Positions 18,729 through 28,116 of a DNA stretch of 64,000 bases are shown in pieces. Below the pieces are notes generated by a model. It saw only the letters and a list, made by a program, of their open reading frames with translations, was not told where the DNA came from and made no database searches. The number at the start of each line of letters is the position of its first letter. Within the stretch, counting starts at the first letter, position 1. The stretch lies in contig CAVVZJ010000004.1 of assembly GCA_963752755.1 (NCBI GenBank), positions 620,001 through 684,000 of the forward strand, read 5' to 3'. A program made the position numbers and the translations under genes. Source of the DNA: CAVVZJ01 sp963752755. Lineage in GTDB: Bacteria > Planctomycetota > Planctomycetia > Isosphaerales > Isosphaeraceae.

Positions 18729-20456
18729 TCAGAATTCCATCTGTTGGAACGCCTTGATGCCCATCCGAAGCGGGATCACCATCGCGGCCAGGCCGACGAC
18801 GAGGCTGAAGACAATCGAAAGGCCGAACCAGAGGCGAAACTTGCCCTCGAACGCCGCCGACAGGAAGACGGTTCCGCCGCTCTGAAACTTCGAGAAATAG
18901 ACCTGGCACGGCAGGGCCAGGGCGGTGACAACCATCGCGATGAAGACCAGGCTCACCAGCAGATTGAGCGTTCCCCCGAAGCCCGCGGCGATCTTCGAGG
19001 GGTCGTCCTCGCGGAGATTCGGCAAGCGGGCGCCCAGGCCAACGCTGATCCCCGAGAGCCCCAGGCAGAGGACCGCCACCACGCCGATGTGCAAGGCGAT
19101 GATCAAGGGCGGGATCTTGAGCATCAGGTCGCTCAGGATGACCAGCAACTCTGTTGCCACCAGGGAGATTCCTGCGGCGAAGGCAAACTTGCCCCAGAGG
19201 ATCGCCTCACGTCGCAAGGGCAGGAGTCCGAGAATCCAGAAGTTGCGGCCCTCCAGCGAGAGCAACGGAAAGATGAACCGGGTGGTGAACGTCGAGAGGA
19301 TCAAGGCCGTCACGGCCAGGTTCAGGAAGCTGAGCAGATTCCGCCAGTACGGGCTCTCGACGTGGTAGCCCAACCGCCGGATGTTCAGGAAGTAGAAGCC
19401 GAGCAGGCCGAAGAAGATCAGGAACTGGGACCACTGCGCCGGGTCGCGCCGGAAGCTGCGGATGTCCTTGAGGATCAAGAGGCGGATCGGCCTCGGGATG
19501 AACCCGAAGGCCCGGTGGAACGCCGCGTCGAGCGCATAAAGGCCGATCCGGCGACGCGAGGAGCGTCCCCCCTGAACCCGGCTGTAACCGCGACGATACA
19601 GGTCGCGCGAGAGGACGGCCGCAATCAGGTAGCAGAGTCCGGCATGGGCGGCGGTGACCATCAGGTAAAACCGGCCCACCCCCAGGTCGCCCCGCGCTGT
19701 GCCGATCAGGCCGCGCGAGAGCCAGCGGCTGGGCAGCAGGGGGTGCTGGCTGAAGGTCAGTCGGCTCAAAAGCGCATCGAGCCACTCACGCGAGAGAGTC
19801 TCGCCAGGGGTATTCAGCAGCCGGAACCCCAGCATCACCGCTCCCACGATCGAGGCCCCGACGATGATCCCCAGAATCGTCTTCGGCCGACGCGGCAGGT
19901 AGTTCGCTACCAGGATCGCCCCCACCGCCCCGAGGCCGCCGGCGATCAGAACGAACGCCAGCAAGTACGCCAGGAAGAGGCCGTAAAACGGCCATCCCGC
20001 GACCACCGTGATCCCGTAGGCGACCATCATCGGGCTACCCAGCAGCAGGAAGCCCCAGCTCGAAAACGCCAGCGCCTCCGCGAACTTGTACGCGAAGACG
20101 CGGTCTTCCCCCGCCGGCAAGGTCAGCAGGTAAGCCGACTCTTTCGAGCCGAAGAGTGACGTATAGAGGATGATCCCCGTCGAGAAGACGAGCATCACCA
20201 GCAGCGACATGAAGAAGATCCCGAACAGGTACTCGACGATCTCGTTTGTGGCGTTGAGATACGAGTTGAGGAACTGGAACCCCTCGAAGAACAGCCCGAA
20301 AAGGACCGTCCAGAAGACGCCGCTACAGATGAAGATCATGCTCAGCCGGAGCCGCGAACCCCGCATCAAGGCCCGCAGATGATTGCTCATCAGCCGCCAG
20401 CGGAGAGAGCGAAACGCCCGCCTGGCGTCCTCGTCAGGATGCCCCCCGGCGCTCAC
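18729..20456 (-). CDS. ABC transporter permease, ABC-2-like exporter subunit
   Basis: A 575-residue membrane protein with about 12 to 14 hydrophobic segments. A cytoplasmic middle part holds an ILKDIRSFRRDPAQWSQF motif, the usual pattern of large ABC-2-like permeases (KDxxxxxRDPxQ). It overlaps the upstream ATPase gene by four bases (start 20456, stop of the ATPase at 20453), so the two are co-translated and form one transporter. The substrate is unknown. The plus-strand gene at 17924-18700 ends 28 bases away on the other side. Confidence 0.88.
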   Translation of the reverse strand: MSAGGHPDEDARRAFRSLRWRLMSNHLRALMRGSRLRLSMIFICSGVFWTVLFGLFFEGFQFLNSYLNATNEIVEYLFGIFFMSLLVMLVFSTGIILYTSLFGSKESAYLLTLPAGEDRVFAYKFAEALAFSSWGFLLLGSPMMVAYGITVVAGWPFYGLFLAYLLAFVLIAGGLGAVGAILVANYLPRRPKTILGIIVGASIVGAVMLGFRLLNTPGETLSREWLDALLSRLTFSQHPLLPSRWLSRGLIGTARGDLGVGRFYLMVTAAHAGLCYLIAAVLSRDLYRRGYSRVQGGRSSRRRIGLYALDAAFHRAFGFIPRPIRLLILKDIRSFRRDPAQWSQFLIFFGLLGFYFLNIRRLGYHVESPYWRNLLSFLNLAVTALILSTFTTRFIFPLLSLEGRNFWILGLLPLRREAILWGKFAFAAGISLVATELLVILSDLMLKIPPLIIALHIGVVAVLCLGLSGISVGLGARLPNLREDDPSKIAAGFGGTLNLLVSLVFIAMVVTALALPCQVYFSKFQSGGTVFLSAAFEGKFRLWFGLSIVFSLVVGLAAMVIPLRMGIKAFQQMEF

Positions 20457-21244
20457 GGCAGGGCCTCCTGTTGTTCGACCGACTTCGAGTCGCCCGAACC
20501 GCTCGATCCCGCGAGACCCAGGAGTGGCCGATCGCCTCCAGTCAGCCGGAGGAACATCTGCTCCAGCGACCCCTCCGCCCGGAACTCCCGCCTCAGCTCC
20601 GGCAAGGTGCCCCGCGCCAGCATCCGGCCGTGGTCGATGATCCCGATCGTGTCCGCCAGCTCCTCGGCGATCGAGAGCAGGTGAGTGGACATCAGGACGG
20701 CTACTCCCGCCCGCGTCTGGGCCAGGAACATGTCCTTGACGATCCGACCGCTACGCGGGTCGAGACCGACCAGCGGCTCATCGACGATCAGGACCTTCGG
20801 GTCATGCACCAGGGCCGACACGAAGACCACGCGCTGCTTCATCCCGTGGGAGTAGTTCTCGCAAAGCTCGTCGATGAACTCGTCCATTTCGAATGTCTCG
20901 ATCAGTTCGGCGATCCGCCGGCTGGCGTACGATGGCTCCATGCCGTACATCTCCACGACAAACTTCAAGAATTCCCGTCCCGTCAATTTGTCATAAAGGA
21001 ACGGCTGATCCGGCACGTAGGCGATTACCCTCCGCGCTTCCTGGCTCGAAGCCGGGAAGCCGCCGACGCGAACGCTTCCGCTACTGGGCGTCAGCAGGCC
21101 GCAGACCATCTTGATCGTCGTGGTCTTGCCGGCGCCGTTGGGCCCGAGAAAGGCGAAAAGTTCGCCGGCGCGGACGTCCAGGTCGAGGTGATCAACGGCC
21201 CGCTTCGCCCCGAACGCCTTCGTCACGCCCCGCAACTCGATCAT
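20453..21244 (-). CDS. ABC transporter ATP-binding protein
   Basis: A 263-residue ATPase. ATG 21244 follows GGAGG by five bases. It contains Walker A (AFLGPNGAGKTTTIK), the signature YSHGMKQRVVFVSAL, Walker B (VLIVDEPLVGLD) and the switch histidine in MSTHLLS. It is translationally coupled to the permease gene downstream and preceded at 73 bases by the gene at 21318-22232, probably in the same operon. The family is of the exporter (ABC-2) kind. Confidence 0.94.
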   Translation of the reverse strand: MIELRGVTKAFGAKRAVDHLDLDVRAGELFAFLGPNGAGKTTTIKMVCGLLTPSSGSVRVGGFPASSQEARRVIAYVPDQPFLYDKLTGREFLKFVVEMYGMEPSYASRRIAELIETFEMDEFIDELCENYSHGMKQRVVFVSALVHDPKVLIVDEPLVGLDPRSGRIVKDMFLAQTRAGVAVLMSTHLLSIAEELADTIGIIDHGRMLARGTLPELRREFRAEGSLEQMFLRLTGGDRPLLGLAGSSGSGDSKSVEQQEALP

Positions 21245-21317
21245 CCGTGCCTCCGTCCGGAGCAGGCAGCCTTCCCGGGTCGACGCGGTGCCGGTCGGCC
21301 CGGCCAATCGGGGGGAA

Positions 21318-22232
21318 TCATAAACGTCTCTCACCGAAATAGATGGTCGGCACATCGGGCGGAATCCGCTCGAGCACCAACTTCACGAACGGGATCGGCA
21401 CTTCCTGGCGAATCACCAGGCCGTCGCGGCGGACCCACGTGCGGGCCGAGATTCCGGCGGCCCGGGTGACCACTTCGAGCGTCGTGATCGGGTTGCTGTC
21501 CCAGGTGATGATCTTTGTGCCGACGACCTCGACCCGGCAGGTTTCGACCAGGCCGGTCAGCGGGCTCACAACCTGGCTCTCCCAGGTCTGGCCGACGTGC
21601 AGGCGAGGCAGACGGTCGAGCGGGCCGAACGTCGATTGCACCATGCCGTGCGGCTTGTACGGGAACGAGTGCGGGCCGAGGTACGGCACCAGGCCGGACG
21701 TGCTGATCTCGATCCGGTCATTCTTCAGGCGGCCATCGATGACCAGCAGGTCCGTGTTCGCGCTCCGGCCTTCCCGCAACGTGACGCGGAAGTTCTCGAG
21801 GTTGCCCGAGCGGTCGATCCAGCAGGCGCCATAGATTTCGAGCCGGTCGCCCAGAGCCGCCGCGCGCAACGGGCCTGTCCGGCTCTCCGCCTTCGGCTCA
21901 TCGTCGGACTCCGAACGCCCCCGTCGGTCGAAGAACTGCGAGGTGTCGAACCAGGCGTGGCTGACCAGCCGGACGCCCCCATCGCGCTGGTGGATCGTCT
22001 CGGTGATCGCCTGGCCGATCGAGCGCGCATTGAACTCGCCCGGGGTCTCCTGATCGACCATGAGGATGGCCCACTTGACCGGTCCGGCGTTCTCCTTGCT
22101 GGCGCGGGCGATCGCGCGCAGGTCGGGCGGCGGCCCGATGATCAGGTCGGGCAGGATGTCGCGGCGGAAGAGGTTCCACGCCGCGAAGGTCCAGAACAGA
22201 AGCAAGGCGAGGCAGATTCGACGAGAGGGCAT
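21318..22232 (-). CDS. Hypothetical membrane-anchored protein of an ABC operon
   Basis: A 304-residue protein; ATG 22232 starts PSRRICLALLLFWTFAAWNL, a single N-terminal anchor. The rest is predicted outside the cytoplasm, with a beta-rich C-terminal part: LHVGQTWESQVVSPLTGLVE, CRVEVVGTKIITWD, ARTWVRRDGLVIRQEVPIP. This looks like the N-terminal region of secreted planctomycete transglutaminase-like proteins, but no transglutaminase triad is present. It lies upstream of the ATPase and permease in the same orientation, so it may be an accessory part of that exporter. Confidence 0.68.
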   Translation of the reverse strand: MPSRRICLALLLFWTFAAWNLFRRDILPDLIIGPPPDLRAIARASKENAGPVKWAILMVDQETPGEFNARSIGQAITETIHQRDGGVRLVSHAWFDTSQFFDRRGRSESDDEPKAESRTGPLRAAALGDRLEIYGACWIDRSGNLENFRVTLREGRSANTDLLVIDGRLKNDRIEISTSGLVPYLGPHSFPYKPHGMVQSTFGPLDRLPRLHVGQTWESQVVSPLTGLVETCRVEVVGTKIITWDSNPITTLEVVTRAAGISARTWVRRDGLVIRQEVPIPFVKLVLERIPPDVPTIYFGERRL

Positions 22233-22465
22233 CGGCGCGGCTCCGAGGCGTCCAGATCCACTGTACCGGCCCGGCAAGCTGTCAAACAAGTAGGGAAGAC
22301 CCGCGACGCGCCGACCGCTGGCTCGGGTTGACGCTCCCCGGGGCCGGTCGTATGCTTCGCACGGGGTCATGTTCCCCTCCCCGACCCGTCCCATCCACGG
22401 TCCGCCGTCGCCGCGATCCTGCCCCTCTCCGCCGCTGGCGACGGCCCAGACGAGCAGGTTTCCTG

Positions 22466-23323
22466 ATGCGCAAACCCAAACGAGGATGGATCTTGCTGGG
22501 TTCCCTCGCGCTGCTTGCGATCGTCGTGCCGGGGGTCCTCTGGATGGGCCTGACCTACCGGCCCGCCTTTTATCGCCAGCTCACGGACATTCCCACGGAG
22601 CGTCGCCACGAGAAGGCCGAGCACTTCGTGGCCCAGAGTCTCCGGCTCCGCAATGACATCGTCAACGAACCGCGCTGGGAGGCTGTCTTCACCGACGAGG
22701 AGGTGAACGCCTGGCTCGCCGAGGACCTCGTCGCCCATTTTGCCGACCAGATCCCGCCCGGTGTCCGGGACCCGCGGGTCATGTTCGAGAACGACCGCCT
22801 CACCCTGGCCTTCCAGCTCCAGGAAGGGCCGGTCAACTCGGTCGTCTGGGTCGTACTCGGTGTCCGGGTTCCCCGACCGAACGAGCTGGCCTTGTCCATC
22901 GAGAAGATCCGCGCCGGGGCCTTGCCCGTGCCGGCCGAGAAGATCCTTGACCGGATCACCGAGTTCGCCCGAAGTCGTGGCGTGAACGTGACCTGGAGCC
23001 GTGAGGAGGGACGGCCGGTGGCGACCGTCCGCTACAGCCCGAGCACTCACCGCCGCGATATCGTGCTTGAAGTCATCGAGATCTCGAAGGGCTGCATCCG
23101 CCTCTGGGGCACGTCCAATCGCGACCACGGCGCGGTCGCCTCGCCTTCCTTGCCGACGCGTCGGGTGCTTCAATCCACCTTCCCCAGACGGAAGACCCAC
23201 GCCTCCGGTCCCGACGTGTCGTTCTCTCCCGTCTCGCGCGGACGAAGTCCGGCCGTTCCCTGGAAGCGCGACCCGTCGAGGACGATCTCGACCGCCTCGG
23301 TCGACCACACCCGCGGCTCATAA
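22466..23323 (+). CDS. Hypothetical protein with N-terminal anchor; 3' end probably over-extended
   Basis: ATG 22466 starts RKPKRGWILLGSLALLAIV, a membrane anchor, followed by an extracytoplasmic domain with FTDEEVNAWLAEDLVAHFAD and NVTWSREEGRP. I do not recognise the family. The frame stays open to 23323, but its last 50 codons (from about 23170) lie antisense to the phosphoesterase gene at 23170-23550 and look like read-through of that gene's opposite strand. The natural end was probably near 23160-23180, and the stop codon may have been lost by mutation or a base error. Confidence 0.6.
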   Translation: MRKPKRGWILLGSLALLAIVVPGVLWMGLTYRPAFYRQLTDIPTERRHEKAEHFVAQSLRLRNDIVNEPRWEAVFTDEEVNAWLAEDLVAHFADQIPPGVRDPRVMFENDRLTLAFQLQEGPVNSVVWVVLGVRVPRPNELALSIEKIRAGALPVPAEKILDRITEFARSRGVNVTWSREEGRPVATVRYSPSTHRRDIVLEVIEISKGCIRLWGTSNRDHGAVASPSLPTRRVLQSTFPRRKTHASGPDVSFSPVSRGRSPAVPWKRDPSRTISTASVDHTRGS

Positions 23324-23550
23324 GTCCCCTGATCGAGCCTTCGGACCTCGCCCCGGTTCCCCGAGACCGGCCCTTCATAGTCGAGATACGCCCGTCGATG
23401 GTCGGCCAGGGCCCGCGCCGGCAGTTCCGCACCGGCGACGATCGGCGCGTCGATGGCCCATGTCCTCAAGGCTCCCGTGCTCGGGTCTTCGAGCATCAGG
23501 TCGTAGTGGACCCCGTTCCACCGATGCTCCAGCACGACGAATCGCGGCAC
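23170..23550 (-). CDS. LigD-type 3'-phosphoesterase domain protein
   Basis: A 126-residue stand-alone protein similar to the N-terminal phosphoesterase domain of DNA ligase D (DNA polymerase/ligase N-terminal domain). The diagnostic start is PRFVVLEHRWNGVHYDLMLE, where the H-x8-D pattern supplies metal ligands; LRTWAID and LDYEGPVSG also fit. GTG 23550 is chosen because GAGGGGG lies six bases upstream. In bacteria with stand-alone domains the role is 3'-end processing in double-strand-break repair, but no Ku or ligase gene is in view. It converges on and overlaps the gene at 22466. Confidence 0.8.
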   Translation of the reverse strand: MPRFVVLEHRWNGVHYDLMLEDPSTGALRTWAIDAPIVAGAELPARALADHRRAYLDYEGPVSGNRGEVRRLDQGTYEPRVWSTEAVEIVLDGSRFQGTAGLRPRETGENDTSGPEAWVFRLGKVD

Positions 23551-23800
23551 GACGCACCCCCTCTTCCGCTCCGGACGCTGGAAACTCCCCACCCGGTCGT
23601 GGTATCCTGACAGACGGACAGGAACGCTCCCGCCCCATCGGTCGTCCCGGCGAGGCCCAAGGCGGTGCCGCTCGAAACCCAGGTCCCGGCCTCGGGACAG
23701 GCCGCCGCGACCCGCGTCTCCTCCCTTCACTCGACCCGCCTTTGGACCATCGCCGACGCCCCCGATCCATCCCGGCCGGGCGGAGGTGGAGCCGACCCCC

Positions 23801-24853
23801 ATGCGACCCACCGAGAACGACCTCTTCGCCGAAGAGAAGTCGATGCCTTCGATGAGCTTTGGCGACCACATCGAAGAGCTGCGTGCCCGGATCATCCTTG
23901 CCCTCATGGGTCTGTTCGTCGGCGTGACGATCACCTTCGTCCCCGTGCCGATCCCCGGCTACGACTGGTTCTACCTCGGCCAGTGGGTGATGAAGCAGAT
24001 GCAGGACCCGGCCCAGGTCGCCCTCGACAAGTTCTACACCGAGCAAGCCCAGCGCCGGGCCAAGGAGGCGACGGCCAAGCAGGCCAAGACACAGCCCTTC
24101 GAGGTCCAGTACGATGCCGCCCAGTTCGTCGCCCAGGTCCGCCAGTTTTTCCCCGAGCTGAAGGCTCCCCCCGCGGATCGACTCAAAGGCCAGACCGTCA
24201 AGCTGACGACCGTCTATGACCAGGCCGACTGGATCAAGACCGTCACGCTCACCGCCGAGCGGAGAAACGCCCTGATCGTCCTCGGTCCGCTCGAAGGGTT
24301 CATGATCTTCTTCATGGTCTGCATCATCACCGGCCTCGTGATCGCGAGCCCCTGGGTCTTTTACCAGGGCTGGTCGTTCGTCGCGGCGGGGCTTTACCGG
24401 TACGAGCGGCGCTACGTCTTGAAGTTCCTGCCGTTCTCGATCGGCCTGTTCCTCGGCGGCGTCTTCCTCTGCTTCTTCTACGTCCTGCCGTTCACCCTGG
24501 CCTTCCTGCTCGACTTCAACGTCTGGCTCGGCATCGAGCCGATGCTCCGGATCGCCGAGTGGATCAGCTTCGCCACGATCCTCCCTCTCGTCTTCGGCAT
24601 CTGCTTCCAGACACCCCTGGTAATGCTCCTGCTGGAGCGTATCGGGATCTTCACGGCCGACATGTACCGGGCGAACCGCAAGTACGCGATTCTCATCATC
24701 ATCGTGGCCGCCGCGGCGATCACCCCCACCGGCGACCCGTTCACGATGATGCTTCTTGCCACCCCGATGTACATCCTCTACGAGCTGGGCATCCGCCTGA
24801 TCCCCGACCGCACCAGCGAGTCGAAGACCGACCTGCCCGCCGCCGTGAGGTGA
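23801..24853 (+). CDS. tatC: Sec-independent protein translocase TatC with enlarged first periplasmic loop
   Basis: The central, receptor subunit of the twin-arginine translocase in the inner membrane; 350 residues. The N-terminal cytoplasmic MSFGDHIEELRARI motif (family HLxELRxR), SPWVFYQGWSFVAAGLY and the late FGICFQTPLVMLLLERIGI are diagnostic. Compared with a typical TatC of about 250 residues, roughly 90-100 extra residues lie between helix 1 and helix 2 (about 55-165). They are charged and Gln/Lys/Ala-rich, within the first periplasmic loop. No tatA/B gene is in view. The gene is four bases upstream of the cobA-hemD fusion, so they are likely co-transcribed. ATG 23801 is preferred; a GTG at 23786 is possible. 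Confidence 0.93.
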   Translation: MRPTENDLFAEEKSMPSMSFGDHIEELRARIILALMGLFVGVTITFVPVPIPGYDWFYLGQWVMKQMQDPAQVALDKFYTEQAQRRAKEATAKQAKTQPFEVQYDAAQFVAQVRQFFPELKAPPADRLKGQTVKLTTVYDQADWIKTVTLTAERRNALIVLGPLEGFMIFFMVCIITGLVIASPWVFYQGWSFVAAGLYRYERRYVLKFLPFSIGLFLGGVFLCFFYVLPFTLAFLLDFNVWLGIEPMLRIAEWISFATILPLVFGICFQTPLVMLLLERIGIFTADMYRANRKYAILIIIVAAAAITPTGDPFTMMLLATPMYILYELGIRLIPDRTSESKTDLPAAVR

Positions 24854-24857
24854 TCCC

Positions 24858-26435
24858 ATGCCGGAACACCCCCGAGGTGGATTCGTCCAGCTGGTCGGCG
24901 CCGGTCCCGGCGATCCCGGCTTGCTGACCCGCCTCGGGGTCGAGGCTCTCGCCCGCGCCGAGGCGGTCGTATACGACCACCTCGTCCACCCCCGCCTGCT
25001 CGACCTCGCCCCCTCCGAGGCCGAGCGCATCCCCGTCGGCAAGCGGGCCGGCCACTGCCTCTTGCCCCAGGAACAGATCAATGAACTTCTCATCGATCTC
25101 GCCCGACGCGGCCGGCATGTCGTCCGCCTGAAGGGTGGCGACCCCTACGTCTTCGGCCGCGGCGCCGAGGAGGCCGAGGCCCTCCATGCCGCTGGCATCC
25201 CTTTTCGCGTGATTCCCGGCGTGACGGCCGGTGTCGGCGCCACCGCCTACGCCGGCTTGCCCGTCACCCACCGCGACGCTGCTTCCGCCGTCGCCTTCCT
25301 CACGGGCCACGGCGAGCCCGATTCTCCCGACTCGCGACTGGACTGGCCCGCCCTCGCCAGCTTCCCCGGCACGCTCGTGATTTACATGGGCGTCGCCCGC
25401 TTGTCCGCCCTCTGTGCCAGGCTGATCGCCGAGGGTCAACCTCCGACGACCCCCGTCGCGATGGTCCAGTCCGGAACCCTCGCCCGTCAGCGAGTTGCCG
25501 TTGGAACCCTGGCGGACCTTCCGGATCGCGTCGCCGACTCGGGCCTGGGACCGCCCGCCCTGGTGGTTATCGGTGCGGTCGTCGCCCGACGTACCGCCCT
25601 GGCCTGGTTCGAGCGACTCCCACTCTTCGGCCGGCGGATCGTCGTTACCCGCCCCGCCGCTGAGGCCGACCGCGCCGCCTCGGAACTCGAAGCCCTCGGC
25701 GCCGAGGCCTTGATTGCCTCGACCGTCTCCATTCTTCCGCTTGAGGATTTCTCGCCCCTCGACGACGCGATCCGCCGCCTGTCCACGTTCGACTGGCTCG
25801 TCTTCACCTCGGCCAATGGCGTCCGCCACTTCCTCGACCGCCTCGACGCCCTGGGTCTCGACCTCCGCGCCCTCGGCCCGTTGAAGCTCGCCGCGATCGG
25901 GCCCGCCACCGCCGACGCCCTCGCCCGTGCGCGCCTCCGAGCTGATCTCGTGCCCGACGCCTTCCGCTCCGAGGCCCTCGCCGCGTCCCTTCGGCCTCTC
26001 GTCAAGGGCCGCCGTGTCCTGCTCGCTCGGGCCGACCGTGGCCGTGTCATCCTTCGCGACGAGCTGGAGAAGCTCGCCCACGTCGAGCAGGTGGCCGTCT
26101 ATCGCAACGCCGACGCCCCCGCCTTGCCCATCGATGTCGCCGATCGCCTCGCGGAAGGCTCCGTCGATTGGATCACCCTGACCAGCTCCGCCATCACCGA
26201 GCGCCTTCACCAGCTCTTGCCCGACTCCGCCCACTCGGCCATCGCCTCCGGCACGCTCCGCCTCGCGAGTCTCAGCCCCGTCACGACCGCGACCGCCACC
26301 CGGCTCGGCTGGCCGATCGCCGCCGAGGCCACCGAATACAACTGGCCCGGTCTTCTGGACGCGATCATCGAGGTCGCCCGCCACGAACTGTCGTCCATTC
26401 CCTCCGACCCGAACGATCCCACCCCATCGCCTTGA
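24858..26435 (+). CDS. cobA-hemD: Uroporphyrinogen-III C-methyltransferase / uroporphyrinogen-III synthase fusion
   Basis: A 525-residue bifunctional tetrapyrrole enzyme. Residues 1 to about 245 are an SAM-dependent uroporphyrinogen-III methyltransferase: VGAGPGDPGLLT, VYDHLV, RLKGGDPYVFGRGAEE, GLPVTHRDAAS and a late GxL segment. Residues about 255-515 are uroporphyrinogen-III synthase (HemD): RIVVTRPAAEADRAASEL, DWLVFTSANGVRHF, AIGPATADAL and DWITLTSSAITERL. The fusion makes uroporphyrinogen III and commits it to sirohaem or cobalamin. It begins four bases after tatC. Such CobA-HemD fusions are known from several phyla, including planctomycetes and firmicutes. Confidence 0.95.
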   Translation: MPEHPRGGFVQLVGAGPGDPGLLTRLGVEALARAEAVVYDHLVHPRLLDLAPSEAERIPVGKRAGHCLLPQEQINELLIDLARRGRHVVRLKGGDPYVFGRGAEEAEALHAAGIPFRVIPGVTAGVGATAYAGLPVTHRDAASAVAFLTGHGEPDSPDSRLDWPALASFPGTLVIYMGVARLSALCARLIAEGQPPTTPVAMVQSGTLARQRVAVGTLADLPDRVADSGLGPPALVVIGAVVARRTALAWFERLPLFGRRIVVTRPAAEADRAASELEALGAEALIASTVSILPLEDFSPLDDAIRRLSTFDWLVFTSANGVRHFLDRLDALGLDLRALGPLKLAAIGPATADALARARLRADLVPDAFRSEALAASLRPLVKGRRVLLARADRGRVILRDELEKLAHVEQVAVYRNADAPALPIDVADRLAEGSVDWITLTSSAITERLHQLLPDSAHSAIASGTLRLASLSPVTTATATRLGWPIAAEATEYNWPGLLDAIIEVARHELSSIPSDPNDPTPSP

Positions 26436-26603
26436 TCCCGCATCTCGGCAGCTGGGCTTCGCCCACCGATTCCCTTGACCTCATGAACGATCGGTGAAGG
26501 TTGCCCACCCTGCGATTGACCCGCCCGCCAGCGATTCCGAATCCGAGGGATGACTTCGATCACCCTCATTCAGAAACTCGCTGAGACGGTCCAGTTTGGG
26601 TTG

Positions 26604-26631
26604 GTGGGACAGCCGCCCCCGGCTGTCCCAC
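26604..26631. repeat. Short perfect palindrome
   Basis: GTGGGACAGCCG (26604-26615) pairs with CGGCTGTCCCAC (26620-26631) around a four-base loop. It lies between the converging cobA-hemD gene and the gene at 26673, so it may work as a bidirectional terminator or be another REP-type element. Confidence 0.6.
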
Positions 26632-26672
26632 AAGGACGACCGAGAATCGGACTGCATCAGCGGGTTGGTGTA

Positions 26673-27743
26673 TCAGAGGGAACTTTGCAGGTTCAGGTCA
26701 CCGTCGCTGCCCCGACTCACCTTCCGAGCCGGTTTCCCGCCGTCGTCGTCGCCATCGGGACCGACGCTGTAGAGAAGGAAACCCGACTCGCTCCGCCTGT
26801 ACCTCAACAGCCCCCGGCCGAACGGGTCTTCGGGCGGCTTTTCGAGGAACTCGGGCACCAGGTCGGCAAGCCTTTCCGGGTAGGAACCGTGGCGCTCGTG
26901 GTACCGTCCGACCGCCAGGTCGGCCATCAGGAGTCGCCGCTTCGTCTGCACGCGGCGGTATCCCAGCTCGGCGACTTCCAGGCTCGTGTGGACCATCTCC
27001 ATCATCGAGGGCGAGACGCTCATCAGCAGCCGCATCGTCCAACCATGAGCGTTCTTTGCGAATTGAAGCTCCCGGTCGCGGAGGACCGCGAACGGCTCCG
27101 CCCTGGCATCGGCCACTTCCAGGGCGTGGATCACTTCAGGAATCTTCTCTGAGGGAATCCGCGGTCGGAGTGACTTCAACGCCTCATAACCATACTGCGA
27201 CTCGATCGCCAGGCCCGTCTGCGACTCCACGAGCAGGCCGCCCCGCCCGACTGCCTGACCGAGCCGGATGAGGTCGAGATCGGAGCGGACTGCGTCCGCG
27301 ATCCGCCCGTCCTGCTCGGCCAGCTTACCCTCGGCAAGCAGGAGTCTCCCCAGCCCGCGTAAGGCCGTGGAACGGTCCAGCGCCGCCTGAATCTCCGACG
27401 GATCGAACCGGAGCGGCACCTGCGATCGTCCGTCGAGCGCCTTGCGAACGAGCCGCAGCGACTCACGGTTCGCTTCCAGCGCGGCCCGGATCTCGGTGGC
27501 AGGGGCGCGACTGATATCACGCCCGCCGCCGACGCTCAGAGCGACAAGCTCGGCCTCACTCAGGAGATCACCATAGCGGTTGTCCTCGGGCGGTGGAGGC
27601 AAGGTCGGGGACTTCGTCTGCCACACAGTCAGGGCGATGGCACCGACCAGGAACGCGCCGAGTAGGCCCACCAAGGCGCACAGGACTCGGCGCTTCCCGC
27701 TTCGACCCGGTCGCGATTCGACTCCCATCTCCGTCATGGCCAT
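26673..27743 (-). CDS. Hypothetical planctomycete protein with pseudopilin-like C-terminal motif
   Basis: A 356-residue protein. ATG 27743 has GGAG eight bases upstream. The N-terminus has one membrane helix (RVLCALVGLLGAFLVGAIAL). The middle is alpha-helical and charged. The C-terminus carries RYHERHGSYPERLADLVPEF and LYSVGPDGDDDGG, a Ca-loop-like pattern seen in type II secretion pseudopilins and related planctomycete proteins. No prepilin cleavage motif is present, so it is not itself a pilin. The function is unknown. Confidence 0.68.
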   Translation of the reverse strand: MAMTEMGVESRPGRSGKRRVLCALVGLLGAFLVGAIALTVWQTKSPTLPPPPEDNRYGDLLSEAELVALSVGGGRDISRAPATEIRAALEANRESLRLVRKALDGRSQVPLRFDPSEIQAALDRSTALRGLGRLLLAEGKLAEQDGRIADAVRSDLDLIRLGQAVGRGGLLVESQTGLAIESQYGYEALKSLRPRIPSEKIPEVIHALEVADARAEPFAVLRDRELQFAKNAHGWTMRLLMSVSPSMMEMVHTSLEVAELGYRRVQTKRRLLMADLAVGRYHERHGSYPERLADLVPEFLEKPPEDPFGRGLLRYRRSESGFLLYSVGPDGDDDGGKPARKVSRGSDGDLNLQSSL

Positions 27744-27838
27744 GCGACACACTCCGAACGATGGAGCGAGTACCCATCCTCATGGCGGGTCGTTCGCATC
27801 CGGCGCCCGGATCTTGCCGAAATTGTGCGTTCAAAGTC

Positions 27839-28027
27839 TCAGGCCATCTCGCGGTAAGTCTCGTAACTCTGCCAGAGCACAAACGCGCCGCCGAAGATGA
27901 AGAGGACGTCGAGCACGATGCTCTGGCGACCGAACGGGGCGCCAAGGGCCGCATCGAGCAGGAAAATCAGGGTCAATAAGCCGGCGATACCCATCGCCGC
28001 GAATGTCAGGATCTTTTCCAGTTCCAT
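27839..28027 (-). CDS. Small two-helix membrane protein
   Basis: A 62-residue protein, ATG 28027 with GGAG about ten bases upstream. Two hydrophobic helices (about residues 9-24 and 37-52) are separated by a short polar turn (GAPFGRQS). The C-terminus is charged (YETYREMA). No family is recognised. It is separated from both neighbours by about 90 bases. Confidence 0.6.
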   Translation of the reverse strand: MELEKILTFAAMGIAGLLTLIFLLDAALGAPFGRQSIVLDVLFIFGGAFVLWQSYETYREMA

Positions 28028-28116
28028 CGCGGAACGCTCCGTTCATGATCCGGGGAGAGCCTTATCCCTAGAATATACCCCATCCCCGACCCTCGCGGCG
28101 TCGAGATGCCGGTCAA

